This document shows, piece after piece, positions 24,201 through 33,367 of a stretch of DNA of 64,000 nt. Each line of letters begins with the position of its first letter. The first letter of the stretch is position 1. The stretch is from Marinobacter sediminum (GTDB lineage: Bacteria; Pseudomonadota; Gammaproteobacteria; Pseudomonadales; Oleiphilaceae): assembly GCF_016820575.1 (NCBI RefSeq), contig NZ_JAEMQH010000001.1, forward strand, positions 868,001 to 932,000, written 5' to 3'. The translations under genes and the position numbers were made by a program. Below the pieces are notes generated by a model that saw only the letters and a program-made list of their open reading frames with translations, did not search any database and was not told the DNA's origin.

Positions 24201-24578
24201 ATGCAAATAGCCGAATCCGTCAACGTACTGGGCGAAGCCCTGGAAACCTGTGGCACCGATCCGAAAACCGGGTTCTATCGGGACGGCTGCTGCAACACCG
24301 GGCCAGACGACCTGGGCTTTCATACCGTGTGCGCGGTGGTGACCGATGCGTTTCTGGAATTCTCGAAAGCCAAGGGCAACGACCTGAGCACACCCCGGCC
24401 GGAATTTGGTTTCCCCGGCCTGCGGGAAGGTGACAGCTGGTGTCTGTGCGCGGCGCGTTGGCAGGAAGCCTTTGAAGCCGGAGCCGCACCCCGTGTACGT
24501 TTGCGGGCGACTCATCAGGCAACGCTGGAAATGTGTGAATTGAACGACCTGAAACGTCATTCGGTGGATCTCAGTTAA
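24201..24578 (+). CDS. DUF2237 family protein
   Basis: 125 residues, a small Cys/Trp-rich cytoplasmic protein. Recognisable conserved pieces are SVNVLGEALETCGTDPKTGFYRDG, CCNTGPDDLGFHTVCAVVTDAFLEFS, GDSWCLCAARWQEA and APRVRLRATH. No function is known for the family. The stop overlaps the tmcA start by one base (TAATG), so both are probably translated together. The ATG at 24201 gives the normal family length. Confidence 0.88.
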   Translation: MQIAESVNVLGEALETCGTDPKTGFYRDGCCNTGPDDLGFHTVCAVVTDAFLEFSKAKGNDLSTPRPEFGFPGLREGDSWCLCAARWQEAFEAGAAPRVRLRATHQATLEMCELNDLKRHSVDLS

Positions 24579-26731
24579 TGACTCCGGGTGCGCTCACGGC
24601 TAAGGAACTCGACGCCTGGCAGTCATTCCAAAGTGGGCTGATGCGGCGTGGCGAGCGCCGTCTTGTGCTGATTGAGGGTGAGCGCGCTCATGCCCTGAGC
24701 TGGCTGGAGACGCTGTTGCCAGCGCTGGCCCAAGAGACGGGTGTCTGGGTGGGTCCGGAAGCGGATCAGCCCGATGCGGCGCTGACGCCCATGGCTCCCA
24801 AACAAATCCGGCAGTGGCTGGGCCGTGAGTCCTCGGTAGTGGTTTGGGATGGTTGGCACGGAAATCCGCCGGATGCCTTTGCCGCCTTGTCGGGCACGCT
24901 GAAAGCGGGCGGTCTGCTGTTCTGGCTGATGCCGCCGCTGGATGAGTGGTTGAAGTTCCCAGACCCGGATTACGCCCGAACCGGTCTGGATGACCTTCCC
25001 GAGCACCCCTTTGCCGCGCGAATGGCCAACTTGCTGTCGGCTGACTCTGAGGTGATCCGGGTGAACCCGGGCCAGACGGTGTCAGTTGATCTTCCCGTGC
25101 TGGCGGAACCGGATCCGCCATTTTCCGTGCAGACGACCGATGATCAGCGTGACCTGATTGATCGGCTGGTGCGGTTCGGTCTGGGGCGGCGACGACGGCC
25201 GCTGGTGGTCACCGCCGACCGGGGCCGCGGTAAATCCGCAGCCCTGGGATTGGCCGCGGCCGAATTGTTGCGCCAGGGCCGGCGCCAGATTCTGGTGACT
25301 GCGCCGTCCCGGGAAAATGTGGCGACGCTGTTTCGTCACGCCCAGCACGGCCTTGGTGACGATATCCTCACGGCGTCAGAGTCCGCGCTGGAGACCTGTG
25401 CTGGTGGCAGCCTGCGGTTCCTGGCGGTTAGGGATCTTTTGGCTGAGAAGCCGGAAGCCGAGGTGGTATTGGTAGATGAGGCGGCAGCCCTGCCGGCGGC
25501 GCTGTTGAAGCAGGTTCTGTTGGGTTGGCCTCGGGTGGCTTTTTCCTCCACCGTGCACGGCTATGAAGGCGCCGGTCGTGGTTTTGCTATTCGTTTTCGG
25601 CAGGTTCTGGATCGGGAAACACCGCACTGGCAAGCGCTGACGCTCAGTGCACCCATTCGCTGGTCCGCCACCGATGCCTTGGAACCGTTAATCTCCCGCC
25701 TGTTCCTGCTGGCGGCTGAAAGTCCTGAGCTGTCGCCCGAGACCGTGGACGCAGCCGACGTCATTATCGAACCCTTTGTGCCCCGGCAGTTGGACGATCA
25801 ACAGTTGTCGGAGGCGTTCGGGTTGTTGGTGGACGCGCACTACCGCACCACGCCCGCGGATCTCCGGCAATGGCTGGATGCTGCAGCTGTGCGCAGTTGG
25901 CGCGCCCGGGTGGCCAACACAACCGTGGGTATTCTCTGGGGTGTTATTGAGGGTGGCCTCAGCCCTGAACTGGCGGAACAGGTAACTCTGGGCCAGCGAC
26001 GTCTTCGTGGTCACCTGTTGCCGCAATCGCTGGCCAGTCACAGCGGGTTCCCGGAAGCAGCCAGTCAGCATTGTCTGCGAATCACCCGGATTGCCGTGGC
26101 CGACCAGGCTCGCCGGCTGGGTGTTGGCCGCCGGTTGGTGAAGGCGGCAAGGCAGGCAGCCGTGCAGGAAGATCTGGATACGGTTGGCTCCAGCTTTGGT
26201 GGCAGTGAGGAATTGCTGCAGTTCTGGGGGGCCTGCGATTTGGTCCCGGTGCGCCTGGGCCTGAACCAGGAAGCTAGCAGTGGCGAGTACCCATTACAGA
26301 TGCTGGACGGCCTCAGTGCTGCAGGGCAGGAGCTGGTTGCACGTCTGCAGCAACGCCTGGCTGAGCACTGGCCAACCCTGTTGCCGTTGGCCTGGCCGGC
26401 GCTGAATGCCCGGCTGGCGGCAGCCCTGAGCGCCCAATTGCCGGCCACCGGTCGCCTCAGTGACGATGATCGGCGGGACTTGCACAGTTTTGCCCATGGC
26501 CATCGTGGCTTTCTGCTCTCGTTGCCGGTGTTGCGTAAGGTCTTTGCTGTGCCGGGTGTGGCCTCCTGGCTGCAATCCCATGACGAGTTGCAGTTGTGGG
26601 TTGCCGCAGTTCTGCAACAGCAGAGCTGGCAAATGTTGCAGGGGCAGGGCCTGTGTCTGGGTCAGCGCGATGGAGAAGGTCGACTGCGGGCAGTGGTTCG
26701 TCAACTTCTGAAAAACGGCCCGGAGTTGTGA
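24578..26731 (+). CDS. tmcA: tRNA(Met) cytidine acetyltransferase TmcA
   Basis: 717 residues. The enzyme makes N4-acetylcytidine at the wobble base of elongator tRNA(Met) using acetyl-CoA and ATP. An N-terminal DUF1726-type part precedes a RecA-like helicase with Walker A (VVTADRGRGKSAALGLAAA, about residue 208) and DEAA-type Walker B (VVLVDEAAALPAALL). A GNAT acetyltransferase domain follows (CLRITRIAVADQARRLGVGRRL), then a tRNA-binding tail. Translation is coupled to the DUF2237 gene. Confidence 0.93.
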   Translation: MTPGALTAKELDAWQSFQSGLMRRGERRLVLIEGERAHALSWLETLLPALAQETGVWVGPEADQPDAALTPMAPKQIRQWLGRESSVVVWDGWHGNPPDAFAALSGTLKAGGLLFWLMPPLDEWLKFPDPDYARTGLDDLPEHPFAARMANLLSADSEVIRVNPGQTVSVDLPVLAEPDPPFSVQTTDDQRDLIDRLVRFGLGRRRRPLVVTADRGRGKSAALGLAAAELLRQGRRQILVTAPSRENVATLFRHAQHGLGDDILTASESALETCAGGSLRFLAVRDLLAEKPEAEVVLVDEAAALPAALLKQVLLGWPRVAFSSTVHGYEGAGRGFAIRFRQVLDRETPHWQALTLSAPIRWSATDALEPLISRLFLLAAESPELSPETVDAADVIIEPFVPRQLDDQQLSEAFGLLVDAHYRTTPADLRQWLDAAAVRSWRARVANTTVGILWGVIEGGLSPELAEQVTLGQRRLRGHLLPQSLASHSGFPEAASQHCLRITRIAVADQARRLGVGRRLVKAARQAAVQEDLDTVGSSFGGSEELLQFWGACDLVPVRLGLNQEASSGEYPLQMLDGLSAAGQELVARLQQRLAEHWPTLLPLAWPALNARLAAALSAQLPATGRLSDDDRRDLHSFAHGHRGFLLSLPVLRKVFAVPGVASWLQSHDELQLWVAAVLQQQSWQMLQGQGLCLGQRDGEGRLRAVVRQLLKNGPEL

Positions 26732-26802
26732 CCCGCTCGATTTAATTCTGCTGCGCCGCTGGCCAGAATAGGCTCACTCCAAACCGATTGAGACCGTTTG
26801 TT

Positions 26803-27498
26803 ATGGCCAAGGGAACCGGCTACTCCCGCTGTCTGTTGTTGTCCTGTGTTGTGATCTTGGCTTGGCTGTCCGGCTGCGCCACCTCCGTTGAACCGACCAA
26901 CCTGAACCATGAAACCGCCACCATTGCCGCCACGCCGTTAATGGCGGCAGCCGCCTCCGGAAACCTGGATCGGGTGGTGGCACTGACTGAAGCAGGTGAA
27001 TCTCTCAATACGCTGACCGAAAGCGGCTCGCCACTGATTGCTGCGGTTGAAGCCCGGCAGGATCGGATTGTCTGGTATCTGCTGTCTGAGGGAGCAGCGC
27101 CGGATCTGGCCGCGGCAGGGGCCGAGACGCCGTTGATGGTGGCCTCGGTGCAGGGGAGTCGGCGTCTGGTTCAATTGCTGTTATCGGCCGGGGCCCAGGT
27201 AAACGCCAGCGACGCCGATGGCTATACCCCGGTCATGCGTGCTGCTGAGCAGGGCCATTTGTCCGTGGTGAAGGTGCTGCTGGCGGCGGGGGCGAACGTT
27301 AATGTCAGTCAGGGCGGTGAATCGTTGCTAATGAAGATTGTTGCCAGTGGTGACCTGCTGACCTCAGAAATGCTGTTGGCCGCAGGCGCTGATGTGAATT
27401 ACCGGTCGCCGGAAGGCCGAACTGCGCTGGATGTTGCCCGGGCCAACAACAGCCAGGATCTCGATATGCTGCTGGTCCAGGCGGGCGCCAGGCACTAA
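26803..27498 (+). CDS. Ankyrin-repeat lipoprotein
   Basis: 231 residues. A lipoprotein signal peptide has the lipobox LSGC. About five ankyrin repeats follow (TPLMAAAASGNLDRVVALTEAGE, TPLMVASVQGSRRLVQLLLSAGA, TPVMRAAEQGHLSVVKVLL, and so on). It is probably a periplasmic membrane-anchored protein-protein interaction module. The ATG at 26803 starts the basic n-region; a TTG at 26788 is less likely. It follows tmcA by 71 nt. Confidence 0.88.
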   Translation: MAKGTGYSRCLLLSCVVILAWLSGCATSVEPTNLNHETATIAATPLMAAAASGNLDRVVALTEAGESLNTLTESGSPLIAAVEARQDRIVWYLLSEGAAPDLAAAGAETPLMVASVQGSRRLVQLLLSAGAQVNASDADGYTPVMRAAEQGHLSVVKVLLAAGANVNVSQGGESLLMKIVASGDLLTSEMLLAAGADVNYRSPEGRTALDVARANNSQDLDMLLVQAGARH

Positions 27499-27501
27499 GT
27501 C

Positions 27502-28605
27502 TCAGCCGAGCTGCATGGGGTCGGTCTGGTCGTCCCATTCCGGCTGGAAGTGTGCCTCCACTACCTCGGCGGGCACGTCGCTAACCGAGTTGTACGACCA
27601 GGTTGGTCGTTGATCCTTGTCCACCAGTCGCGCCCGGATGCCTTCCGGCAGATCCGGACGCCGAGTGCATTCCATCGCCATCGCCAGTTCCATGCGCAAC
27701 ACATCCTTGAATGACATCTGCTGGGCTTTCTGGAGTTGGCTCCACACCAGCCAAGCCGTAACCGGGCACCCGCCGCGGAGATTGCTCATGCAGGCATTCC
27801 ACCATTCGCTATCAATTTCCGCTGACAGCAGTTGGTCGACAATCTCCGGCAGTTCGTTGCCGGCGCTCAGGCGGGCAATGTGCTGTTCGTGCTGCTCCAG
27901 ATTGCTGCGCTGAAGACTGCGGTAGTCCGGAGCATGCATCTGGCTCAACAGCCGGAACAGACGGTTGTCATCTGCAGCTGCCTGGCCGGTCCAGCGTTGG
28001 TCCTGCAAGGTGCCAATCATGAGATCCCGGTCTTCCGGCAACAACACCATGTCGGCGAGGCCAATTCGAATACTGTCGGTGATGTTCAATCGGGCCCCGG
28101 TCAGGCCCATGAACAGACCAATTCGCCCCGGCAGTCGGTTCAGAAACCAGCTGGCGCCAACGTCGGGAAACAGTCCAATCGAGATTTCGGGCATGGCCAT
28201 GGTGACATCCGGTGTCGCCAGCCGGTATCGGCAGGCGGACAACAGCCCGAGACCACCACCCATGACCGCGCCGTGGGCCACGCCTACCACTGGTTTCGGG
28301 AACCGGTGCAGGCTGTCGATCAGTCGGTACTCACGGGTAAAAAACCGTGCCGGCGCGTCTGGTTCTCCGGCGCCACGAATGGCGCTGTACAGATTTCGGA
28401 TGTTGCCACCCGCGCAAAACGCCCGCTCCCCGGCACCCTGAAGCACAACCAGGCAGATCTGATCGTCCTCAGCCCATTGGTCCAGCGCGCTTTGGAGGTC
28501 ATTGACCATGGCCTCTGAGAGCGCATTGAGTGAGTCGGGGGCATTCAGTGTCAGCAGGCCAATTCGACCTTCCAGGCATTCAATTTCCTGAACCGCTATG
28601 GACAT
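27502..28605 (-). CDS. Enoyl-CoA hydratase/isomerase family, 3-hydroxyisobutyryl-CoA hydrolase-like
   Basis: 367 residues, a crotonase fold of the HIBYL-CoA hydrolase length class. The oxyanion hole motifs are AFCAGGNIRNLY and GAVMGGGLGLL. The catalytic acid region is MPEISIGLFPDVGASWFLNR, and the end EGIRARLVDKDQRPTW is typical of this branch. It would release 3-hydroxyisobutyrate in valine breakdown, or act on a similar beta-hydroxyacyl-CoA. It converges with the ankyrin gene (3-nt gap). Confidence 0.85.
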   Translation of the reverse strand: MSIAVQEIECLEGRIGLLTLNAPDSLNALSEAMVNDLQSALDQWAEDDQICLVVLQGAGERAFCAGGNIRNLYSAIRGAGEPDAPARFFTREYRLIDSLHRFPKPVVGVAHGAVMGGGLGLLSACRYRLATPDVTMAMPEISIGLFPDVGASWFLNRLPGRIGLFMGLTGARLNITDSIRIGLADMVLLPEDRDLMIGTLQDQRWTGQAAADDNRLFRLLSQMHAPDYRSLQRSNLEQHEQHIARLSAGNELPEIVDQLLSAEIDSEWWNACMSNLRGGCPVTAWLVWSQLQKAQQMSFKDVLRMELAMAMECTRRPDLPEGIRARLVDKDQRPTWSYNSVSDVPAEVVEAHFQPEWDDQTDPMQLG

Positions 28606-28664
28606 TGAGGGGGTCTCCGGTGTTCGAGAATCATCTGGGCGCTAAAGCTATCCACCTAATGCAT

Positions 28665-28692
28665 TTGGCTGGGCCGTGCTCTGTGTTATAAG
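28665..28692 (+). promoter_or_regulatory. Putative sigma-70 promoter of the cytochrome c gene
   Basis: TTGGCT at 28665-28670 and TATAAG at 28687-28692 are 16 bp apart, about 75 nt before the cytochrome start. The -10 lies inside a short palindrome TGTGTTATAAGAACACA. Confidence 0.4.
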
Positions 28693-28767
28693 AACACAAC
28701 GGGTTTTCAAGCCAGTATCCACTTCGGGTGGGAAAATACCAAAAACGATGAAGAGAGGGTAAAGACA

Positions 28768-29103
28768 ATGGGACTGAAACACTACGCCGTTGCGGGAATT
28801 TTTGCATTCAGCGCCGCCATTCCGGGCATCGCCACTGCGGCCGATGCTGCCGCCGGTAAGGCCAAGGCGGCCGTATGTGCAGCCTGCCATGGCCAGAATG
28901 GCATTGCCCAGATTCCGACTTACCCGAACCTGGCGGGCCAGAATGAGCAGTACCTGGTTGCTGCCCTCAAGGCCTATAAAAACAAACAGCGCACCGGTGG
29001 TCAGGCTGCCATCATGCAGGGCCAGGCCGCGGCACTGAGCGATACTGACATTGCCAACCTGGCGGCCTATTACGCCAGCCTGCCGGCGGACGGCGGTAAA
29101 TAA
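28768..29103 (+). CDS. Class I c-type cytochrome (c553-like)
   Basis: 111 residues. A signal peptide ([18 protein letters not shown]) is followed by one haem-binding CXXCH (CAACHG) and a distal Met candidate in [12 protein letters not shown]. It is a single-domain, exported, haem-bearing periplasmic electron carrier, of the small c553/c5 type found as a partner of terminal oxidases. GAGAGGG before the ATG supports the start. It stands alone. Confidence 0.9.
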   Translation: MGLKHYAVAGIFAFSAAIPGIATAADAAAGKAKAAVCAACHGQNGIAQIPTYPNLAGQNEQYLVAALKAYKNKQRTGGQAAIMQGQAAALSDTDIANLAAYYASLPADGGK

Positions 29104-29144
29104 AACCGCTCCACCGTAGGCTGCTTAACGGTCAGTGAGGCGGT

Positions 29145-30527
29145 TCAGGCCGCCCCACTGACAATGCGATAGCTGGGGCCGTAGGCCGAGGCGCCGGGTA
29201 GTTTCATCCGGTTCTGGGCTACAAACTGGTCCAACATCGCTTCGAGCGGTTTGATCAGGGTCGGGTCGCCGGAAATTTCAAACGGCCCCTTGGCCTGCAC
29301 CTGACGAATTCCGTCTTCTTTCACGTTGCCAGCGACGATGCCGCTGAACGCCTTGCGCAGGTTTGCGGCAATCAGGTGCACGGGCTGGTCACGATGCAAT
29401 TCCAATGCCCGCATATTTTCGTGGTTGGGGTGGAAGGGCATCTGGAACACTGGATCAATTTTCAGCATCCAATTGAAGTAGTACGCATCCTGCATGGCCC
29501 GCCGGAAGGTTTCCACATCCTTCATGCCCTTCTTCATGGTCTGGGCTACCCGCACCGGATCGTCAATGATGATCTCGTACTTCTTGGCCGCTTCGTCGCC
29601 CAGAGCGTTACGAATGAACTTGTCGATCATTTCAAAGTATTCCGCATTTTCCTGCTTACCGGTAAAGACGACCGGGAACGGCAGATCAGCATTATCCGGA
29701 TGCAGCAGGATACCGAGCAGGTATAGGATTTCCTCGGCCGTACCTACGCCGCCGGGGAATACGATGACACCGTGGCCACAGCGAACAAAGGCTTCCAGGC
29801 GTTTCTCGATGTCGGGCATGATCACCAGTTCGTTGACGATCGGGTTCGGCGCTTCGGCACCAATGATGCCGGGTTCGGTGATGCCAATATAGCGTCCGTT
29901 TTTCACGCGCTGCTTGGCGTGGGCAATGGTGGCGCCTTTCATCGGACCTTTCATCGCGCCGGGGCCGCAACCGGTGATGATGCTCAGCGCTCTCAGTCCC
30001 AGTTGGTGTCCCACTTCCTTGCTGTACTGGTACTCGTCGTGGCTGATGGAGTGGCCGCCCCAGCACACCACCAGATCGGGCTGGCGTCCGGCTTCCAGTA
30101 CCCGGGCATTGCGCAGCACATGGAAAACCAGGTTGGTCAGGTCCTCAGGGTCGTCCCGGCGGAAACCGCTGGCCGCCTGTGGGATAGAGTGAGAGTAGAT
30201 GATGTCCCGAAGCACTGAGAACAGGTGTTCCCGGATAGCGCGAAGCATCTCGCCGTCTACGAAGGCGTGGGCCGGGGCGTTGACCAGTTCCAGCTTCAGT
30301 CCGCGTGGCTGCGGGACCAGGTGCACGTCGAAATCGGCGTGGGCTTCCATCAGGGCCTTGCAGTCGTCGGTTTCTACACCGGTGTTGAGGACCGCCAGGG
30401 CACATTGGCGGAACAATCGGTACAGGCCGCCCTCGCTTCGGTCCTTGAGGCGATTAACCTCATAGTTGGAGAGGATTTCGAGGCTGCCTTCTGGTGATAC
30501 CAAAGCATTGATGGTGGGTTCTTGCAT
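29145..30527 (-). CDS. ppnN: Pyrimidine/purine nucleotide 5'-monophosphate nucleosidase PpnN
   Basis: 460 residues, close to E. coli PpnN (YgdH). It cleaves nucleoside monophosphates to base plus ribose 5-phosphate and in E. coli is stimulated by (p)ppGpp. The Rossmann LOG-family core has VVCWGGHSI, GCGPGAMKGPMKGA and VIVFPGGVGTAEEILYLLG, flanked by the N- and C-terminal PpnN-specific domains. It is transcribed alone, opposite to thiI. Confidence 0.93.
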   Translation of the reverse strand: MQEPTINALVSPEGSLEILSNYEVNRLKDRSEGGLYRLFRQCALAVLNTGVETDDCKALMEAHADFDVHLVPQPRGLKLELVNAPAHAFVDGEMLRAIREHLFSVLRDIIYSHSIPQAASGFRRDDPEDLTNLVFHVLRNARVLEAGRQPDLVVCWGGHSISHDEYQYSKEVGHQLGLRALSIITGCGPGAMKGPMKGATIAHAKQRVKNGRYIGITEPGIIGAEAPNPIVNELVIMPDIEKRLEAFVRCGHGVIVFPGGVGTAEEILYLLGILLHPDNADLPFPVVFTGKQENAEYFEMIDKFIRNALGDEAAKKYEIIIDDPVRVAQTMKKGMKDVETFRRAMQDAYYFNWMLKIDPVFQMPFHPNHENMRALELHRDQPVHLIAANLRKAFSGIVAGNVKEDGIRQVQAKGPFEISGDPTLIKPLEAMLDQFVAQNRMKLPGASAYGPSYRIVSGAA

Positions 30528-30676
30528 GAACGAAAAAGCTCCTGAATGTTTCCGGCCGGGCGGGGGATAGTTGCCAAACAGGCCGGTGTCTCGGCTATGC
30601 CTGATTTTGAGGCATGGTTATTAAAAGGTAGACTAAGTGCTTTCCGCCTTATACGCCACTCGACGATATTCAGATT

Positions 30677-32131
30677 ATGAAATTACTTATTCGCCCCGCT
30701 CCCGAAGTCGCCATCAAGAGTAAGCCGGTTCGCCGACAGCAGATGCGGCACCTGCGGCAGAATATCCGAAAGCTGCTCGTTCAGTTGGATAGCGCTATCG
30801 TTGTCGAGGGCACCTGGGATCGGGTAATGGTCGAGTTTCCCGATGATCGCGGATTGTCCGGGGTGGTGTTGGACGCATTGCTGCGCATCCCCGGTATTTC
30901 CACCATCCAGGAAATCGGCGTATTTCCGTTCGTGGATCTCGATGACGTTGCCGACAAGGCCGTGGAGGCATTTGCAGAGCGCCTGAAAGGGCAGACTTTT
31001 GGGGTTCGGGTTCGTCGGCACGGTGACCACAAATTCCGCTCCAGTGAATTGGAACGGATTGTCGGCTCGGCCCTGATGCAGGCTTCCGAGGCTGCAGGTG
31101 TGAACCTTAAATCGCCCGACGTGGAAGTGCGGATCGAGGTGCAGGATGACCACTTCCACATTGCCCATCGCAAACATCGCGGGCTTGGCGGCTATCCCCT
31201 GGGCAGCGTTGAAACCGTGATGACGTTGATTTCCGGCGGTTACGACTCCTCGGTCGCCGCCTACCTGATGATGCGTCGAGGCCTGCGCAGTCACTTTCTG
31301 TTCTTCAACCTCGGTGGAACCGCTCACGAGGTTGGGGTGCGCCAAGTGGTTCATTACCTGTGGAAGCAGTATGGCGCCTCCCACAGTGCCAAGTTTATTT
31401 CGGTGCCGTTTGAAGGCGTGATTGCGGAAATCATGCGCTCCGTCAATCACCGCCACTGGGGTGTGGTGCTGAAGCGCCAGATGCTGAAGGCGGCCGCTGA
31501 GATTGCAAAAAAGAACAACGCCATCGGCCTGGTGACCGGCGATGCGGTGGCCCAGGTGTCGAGTCAGACCCTGAGCAACCTCAATGTGGTGGATCGTGCC
31601 AGTGACGAGGTGGTGCTGCGCCCGCTGGTGTCCATGGACAAGGAAACCATCATCAACATTGCCCGCGAGATCGGCACTGAGTCCTTCGCCCGCAACATGC
31701 CGGAGTACTGTGGGGTGATTTCCCAGAAGCCGGCGACTCGCGCCAAGTTGCACAAAGTCGAAGCGGATGAGGAAGAGATGGACGCGGCGGTTCTGGCCAG
31801 TGCGGTCGAGGCCCGTGAAGAAACGGCCATCAGCCGCCTGCTGGATACCACCACCACTCCAGAAGATGTCGAGCTGGTGGAAACGCCGGGAGTGGAAGAT
31901 GTGATCATCGACGTCCGTCACCCATTCGAGGGCGAGCAGTCACCGTTGAAGCTCACCAATAACGAGGTCATGCAGATTCCGTTTTATGAACTGAATCAGA
32001 AAGTTGCGGAATTGCCCCACGACCGCCAGTACCTGTTGTACTGCGATCGCGGGGCCATGAGCCGGATGCACGCCGGCCATCTGAAGGCTGAAGGGCACGC
32101 CAACATCAAGGTATACGCGCCCGCCTCCTGA
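30677..32131 (+). CDS. thiI: tRNA 4-thiouridine sulfurtransferase ThiI
   Basis: 484 residues, as in E. coli. It makes 4-thiouridine at tRNA position 8 and supplies sulfur for thiamine thiazole. An N-terminal ferredoxin-like/THUMP region precedes the PP-loop ATP site (LISGGYDSSVAAY). A conserved Cys lies in MPEYCGVISQKPATRAK. A C-terminal rhodanese domain carries the sulfur-carrying Cys in YLLYCDRGAMSRMHAG, so this is the long, rhodanese-fused type. Confidence 0.95.
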   Translation: MKLLIRPAPEVAIKSKPVRRQQMRHLRQNIRKLLVQLDSAIVVEGTWDRVMVEFPDDRGLSGVVLDALLRIPGISTIQEIGVFPFVDLDDVADKAVEAFAERLKGQTFGVRVRRHGDHKFRSSELERIVGSALMQASEAAGVNLKSPDVEVRIEVQDDHFHIAHRKHRGLGGYPLGSVETVMTLISGGYDSSVAAYLMMRRGLRSHFLFFNLGGTAHEVGVRQVVHYLWKQYGASHSAKFISVPFEGVIAEIMRSVNHRHWGVVLKRQMLKAAAEIAKKNNAIGLVTGDAVAQVSSQTLSNLNVVDRASDEVVLRPLVSMDKETIINIAREIGTESFARNMPEYCGVISQKPATRAKLHKVEADEEEMDAAVLASAVEAREETAISRLLDTTTTPEDVELVETPGVEDVIIDVRHPFEGEQSPLKLTNNEVMQIPFYELNQKVAELPHDRQYLLYCDRGAMSRMHAGHLKAEGHANIKVYAPAS

Positions 32132-32181
32132 CGCCTTAACTCAGCCCTTGGAGCTGAACTCCCTCTCTCCGCCTGGTCCGG

Positions 32182-33195
32182 TTAGCCGGCCAGACCCTTG
32201 AAGAATTGCTGGACGTTCTCGCTGAGCGCTTCCAGATCATAACCGCCCTCCTGCACCACCAGCGTTGGCAAACCCAACTGGCGGACGTGGGAGCTGAGTC
32301 GGCAGAAGCCTTCTGACGTGACCGAAACCTTCGCTTGCGGGTCGTTCTGGTAGATATCGAAGCCCAGCGCGAGCACCAGCACGTCGGGCTGGTACAGTTT
32401 GATTGCCGCCAGTGACTCGTCCAGCTTGTCGAAGAAATCCTCTTCTGACGCTCCGTGTGGCATGGGCATGTTGATGTTGTAACCGAACCCGTCGCCTTCG
32501 CCCCGTTCGTTTTCAAAGCCGGTTACCACCGGGTAGAAATTGGTCGGGTCGCCGTGGATCGAGATGTACAGCACGTCACTGCGATCGTAGAAAATCTCCT
32601 GGATACCCTGGCCGTGGTGCATGTCGGTATCGAGGATGGCAATGCGCGGGAACCGGGTCTTCAGGTGTTCAGCGGCAATGGCGGCATTGTTCAGGTAGCA
32701 GAAGCCGCCGGCGGCGTCTCTACGGGCATGGTGACCCGGCGGGCGACACACCGCGTAGGCGGTGCGATCGCCGGCAATCAGGGCGTCGGCGGCGCCGAGA
32801 GCGGTTTGTGCAGACCAGTAGGCGGCGTGCCAGGTGTTGGCGCCAATCGGACAACTGCCGTCGGCCTGGTAGCGGGCGGCTTCGGCCAGGATGCCGGTCA
32901 GGTGGTTCGGTGATCGCACAAAGATGTTGGAGATCACTTCTTCGCCCCAGTCGTCCATCTTCATCCAGCGCCGGTGTGCGGACTCCAGAAAGCGCAGATA
33001 GCCGAGGTCGTGCACTTTGGAGATCGGGGCGGCACCCTGATCGGCCGGCTGCAGAACCGGAATCCCCATTTCTTTCAGGCCTTCCAGCATCTGGCCGGTG
33101 CGATCCGGTACTTCTTGAGGCTGGCGCATTTGCCCGCGGGTAAAGTAGGTCTGCGGAATATGCTGATCCTGAGCGGGATGGAAAAACGCTTTCAT
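32182..33195 (-). CDS. Acetylpolyamine amidohydrolase (histone-deacetylase family)
   Basis: 337 residues, a class II HDAC-like fold. Zinc ligands and catalytic His are visible in RPPGHHA, AILDTDMHHGQG and ALGFDIY, and a final Gly-rich EGGYDLEALSEN follows. The N-terminal segment HPAQDQHIPQTYF is the loop typical of acetylpolyamine amidohydrolases, which deacetylate N-acetylputrescine or N-acetylcadaverine. A divergent aldehyde dehydrogenase gene 172 nt away fits polyamine breakdown. Confidence 0.88.
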   Translation of the reverse strand: MKAFFHPAQDQHIPQTYFTRGQMRQPQEVPDRTGQMLEGLKEMGIPVLQPADQGAAPISKVHDLGYLRFLESAHRRWMKMDDWGEEVISNIFVRSPNHLTGILAEAARYQADGSCPIGANTWHAAYWSAQTALGAADALIAGDRTAYAVCRPPGHHARRDAAGGFCYLNNAAIAAEHLKTRFPRIAILDTDMHHGQGIQEIFYDRSDVLYISIHGDPTNFYPVVTGFENERGEGDGFGYNINMPMPHGASEEDFFDKLDESLAAIKLYQPDVLVLALGFDIYQNDPQAKVSVTSEGFCRLSSHVRQLGLPTLVVQEGGYDLEALSENVQQFFKGLAG

Positions 33196-33367
33196 TATCC
33201 GATCTCCTTGGTTCTACAAGCCCCTGAGCATAGGCGCATCAGAGAGCGATCAAAAGCCCGGCCATCGACTTTACAGCCAGTGATTCAGCATCCACTATGG
33301 AAGACATATTCAACCTACGCAACTGTGTCCCGCAGGGGATATGGCTACTGACAGAAGAGGAGCCAAA

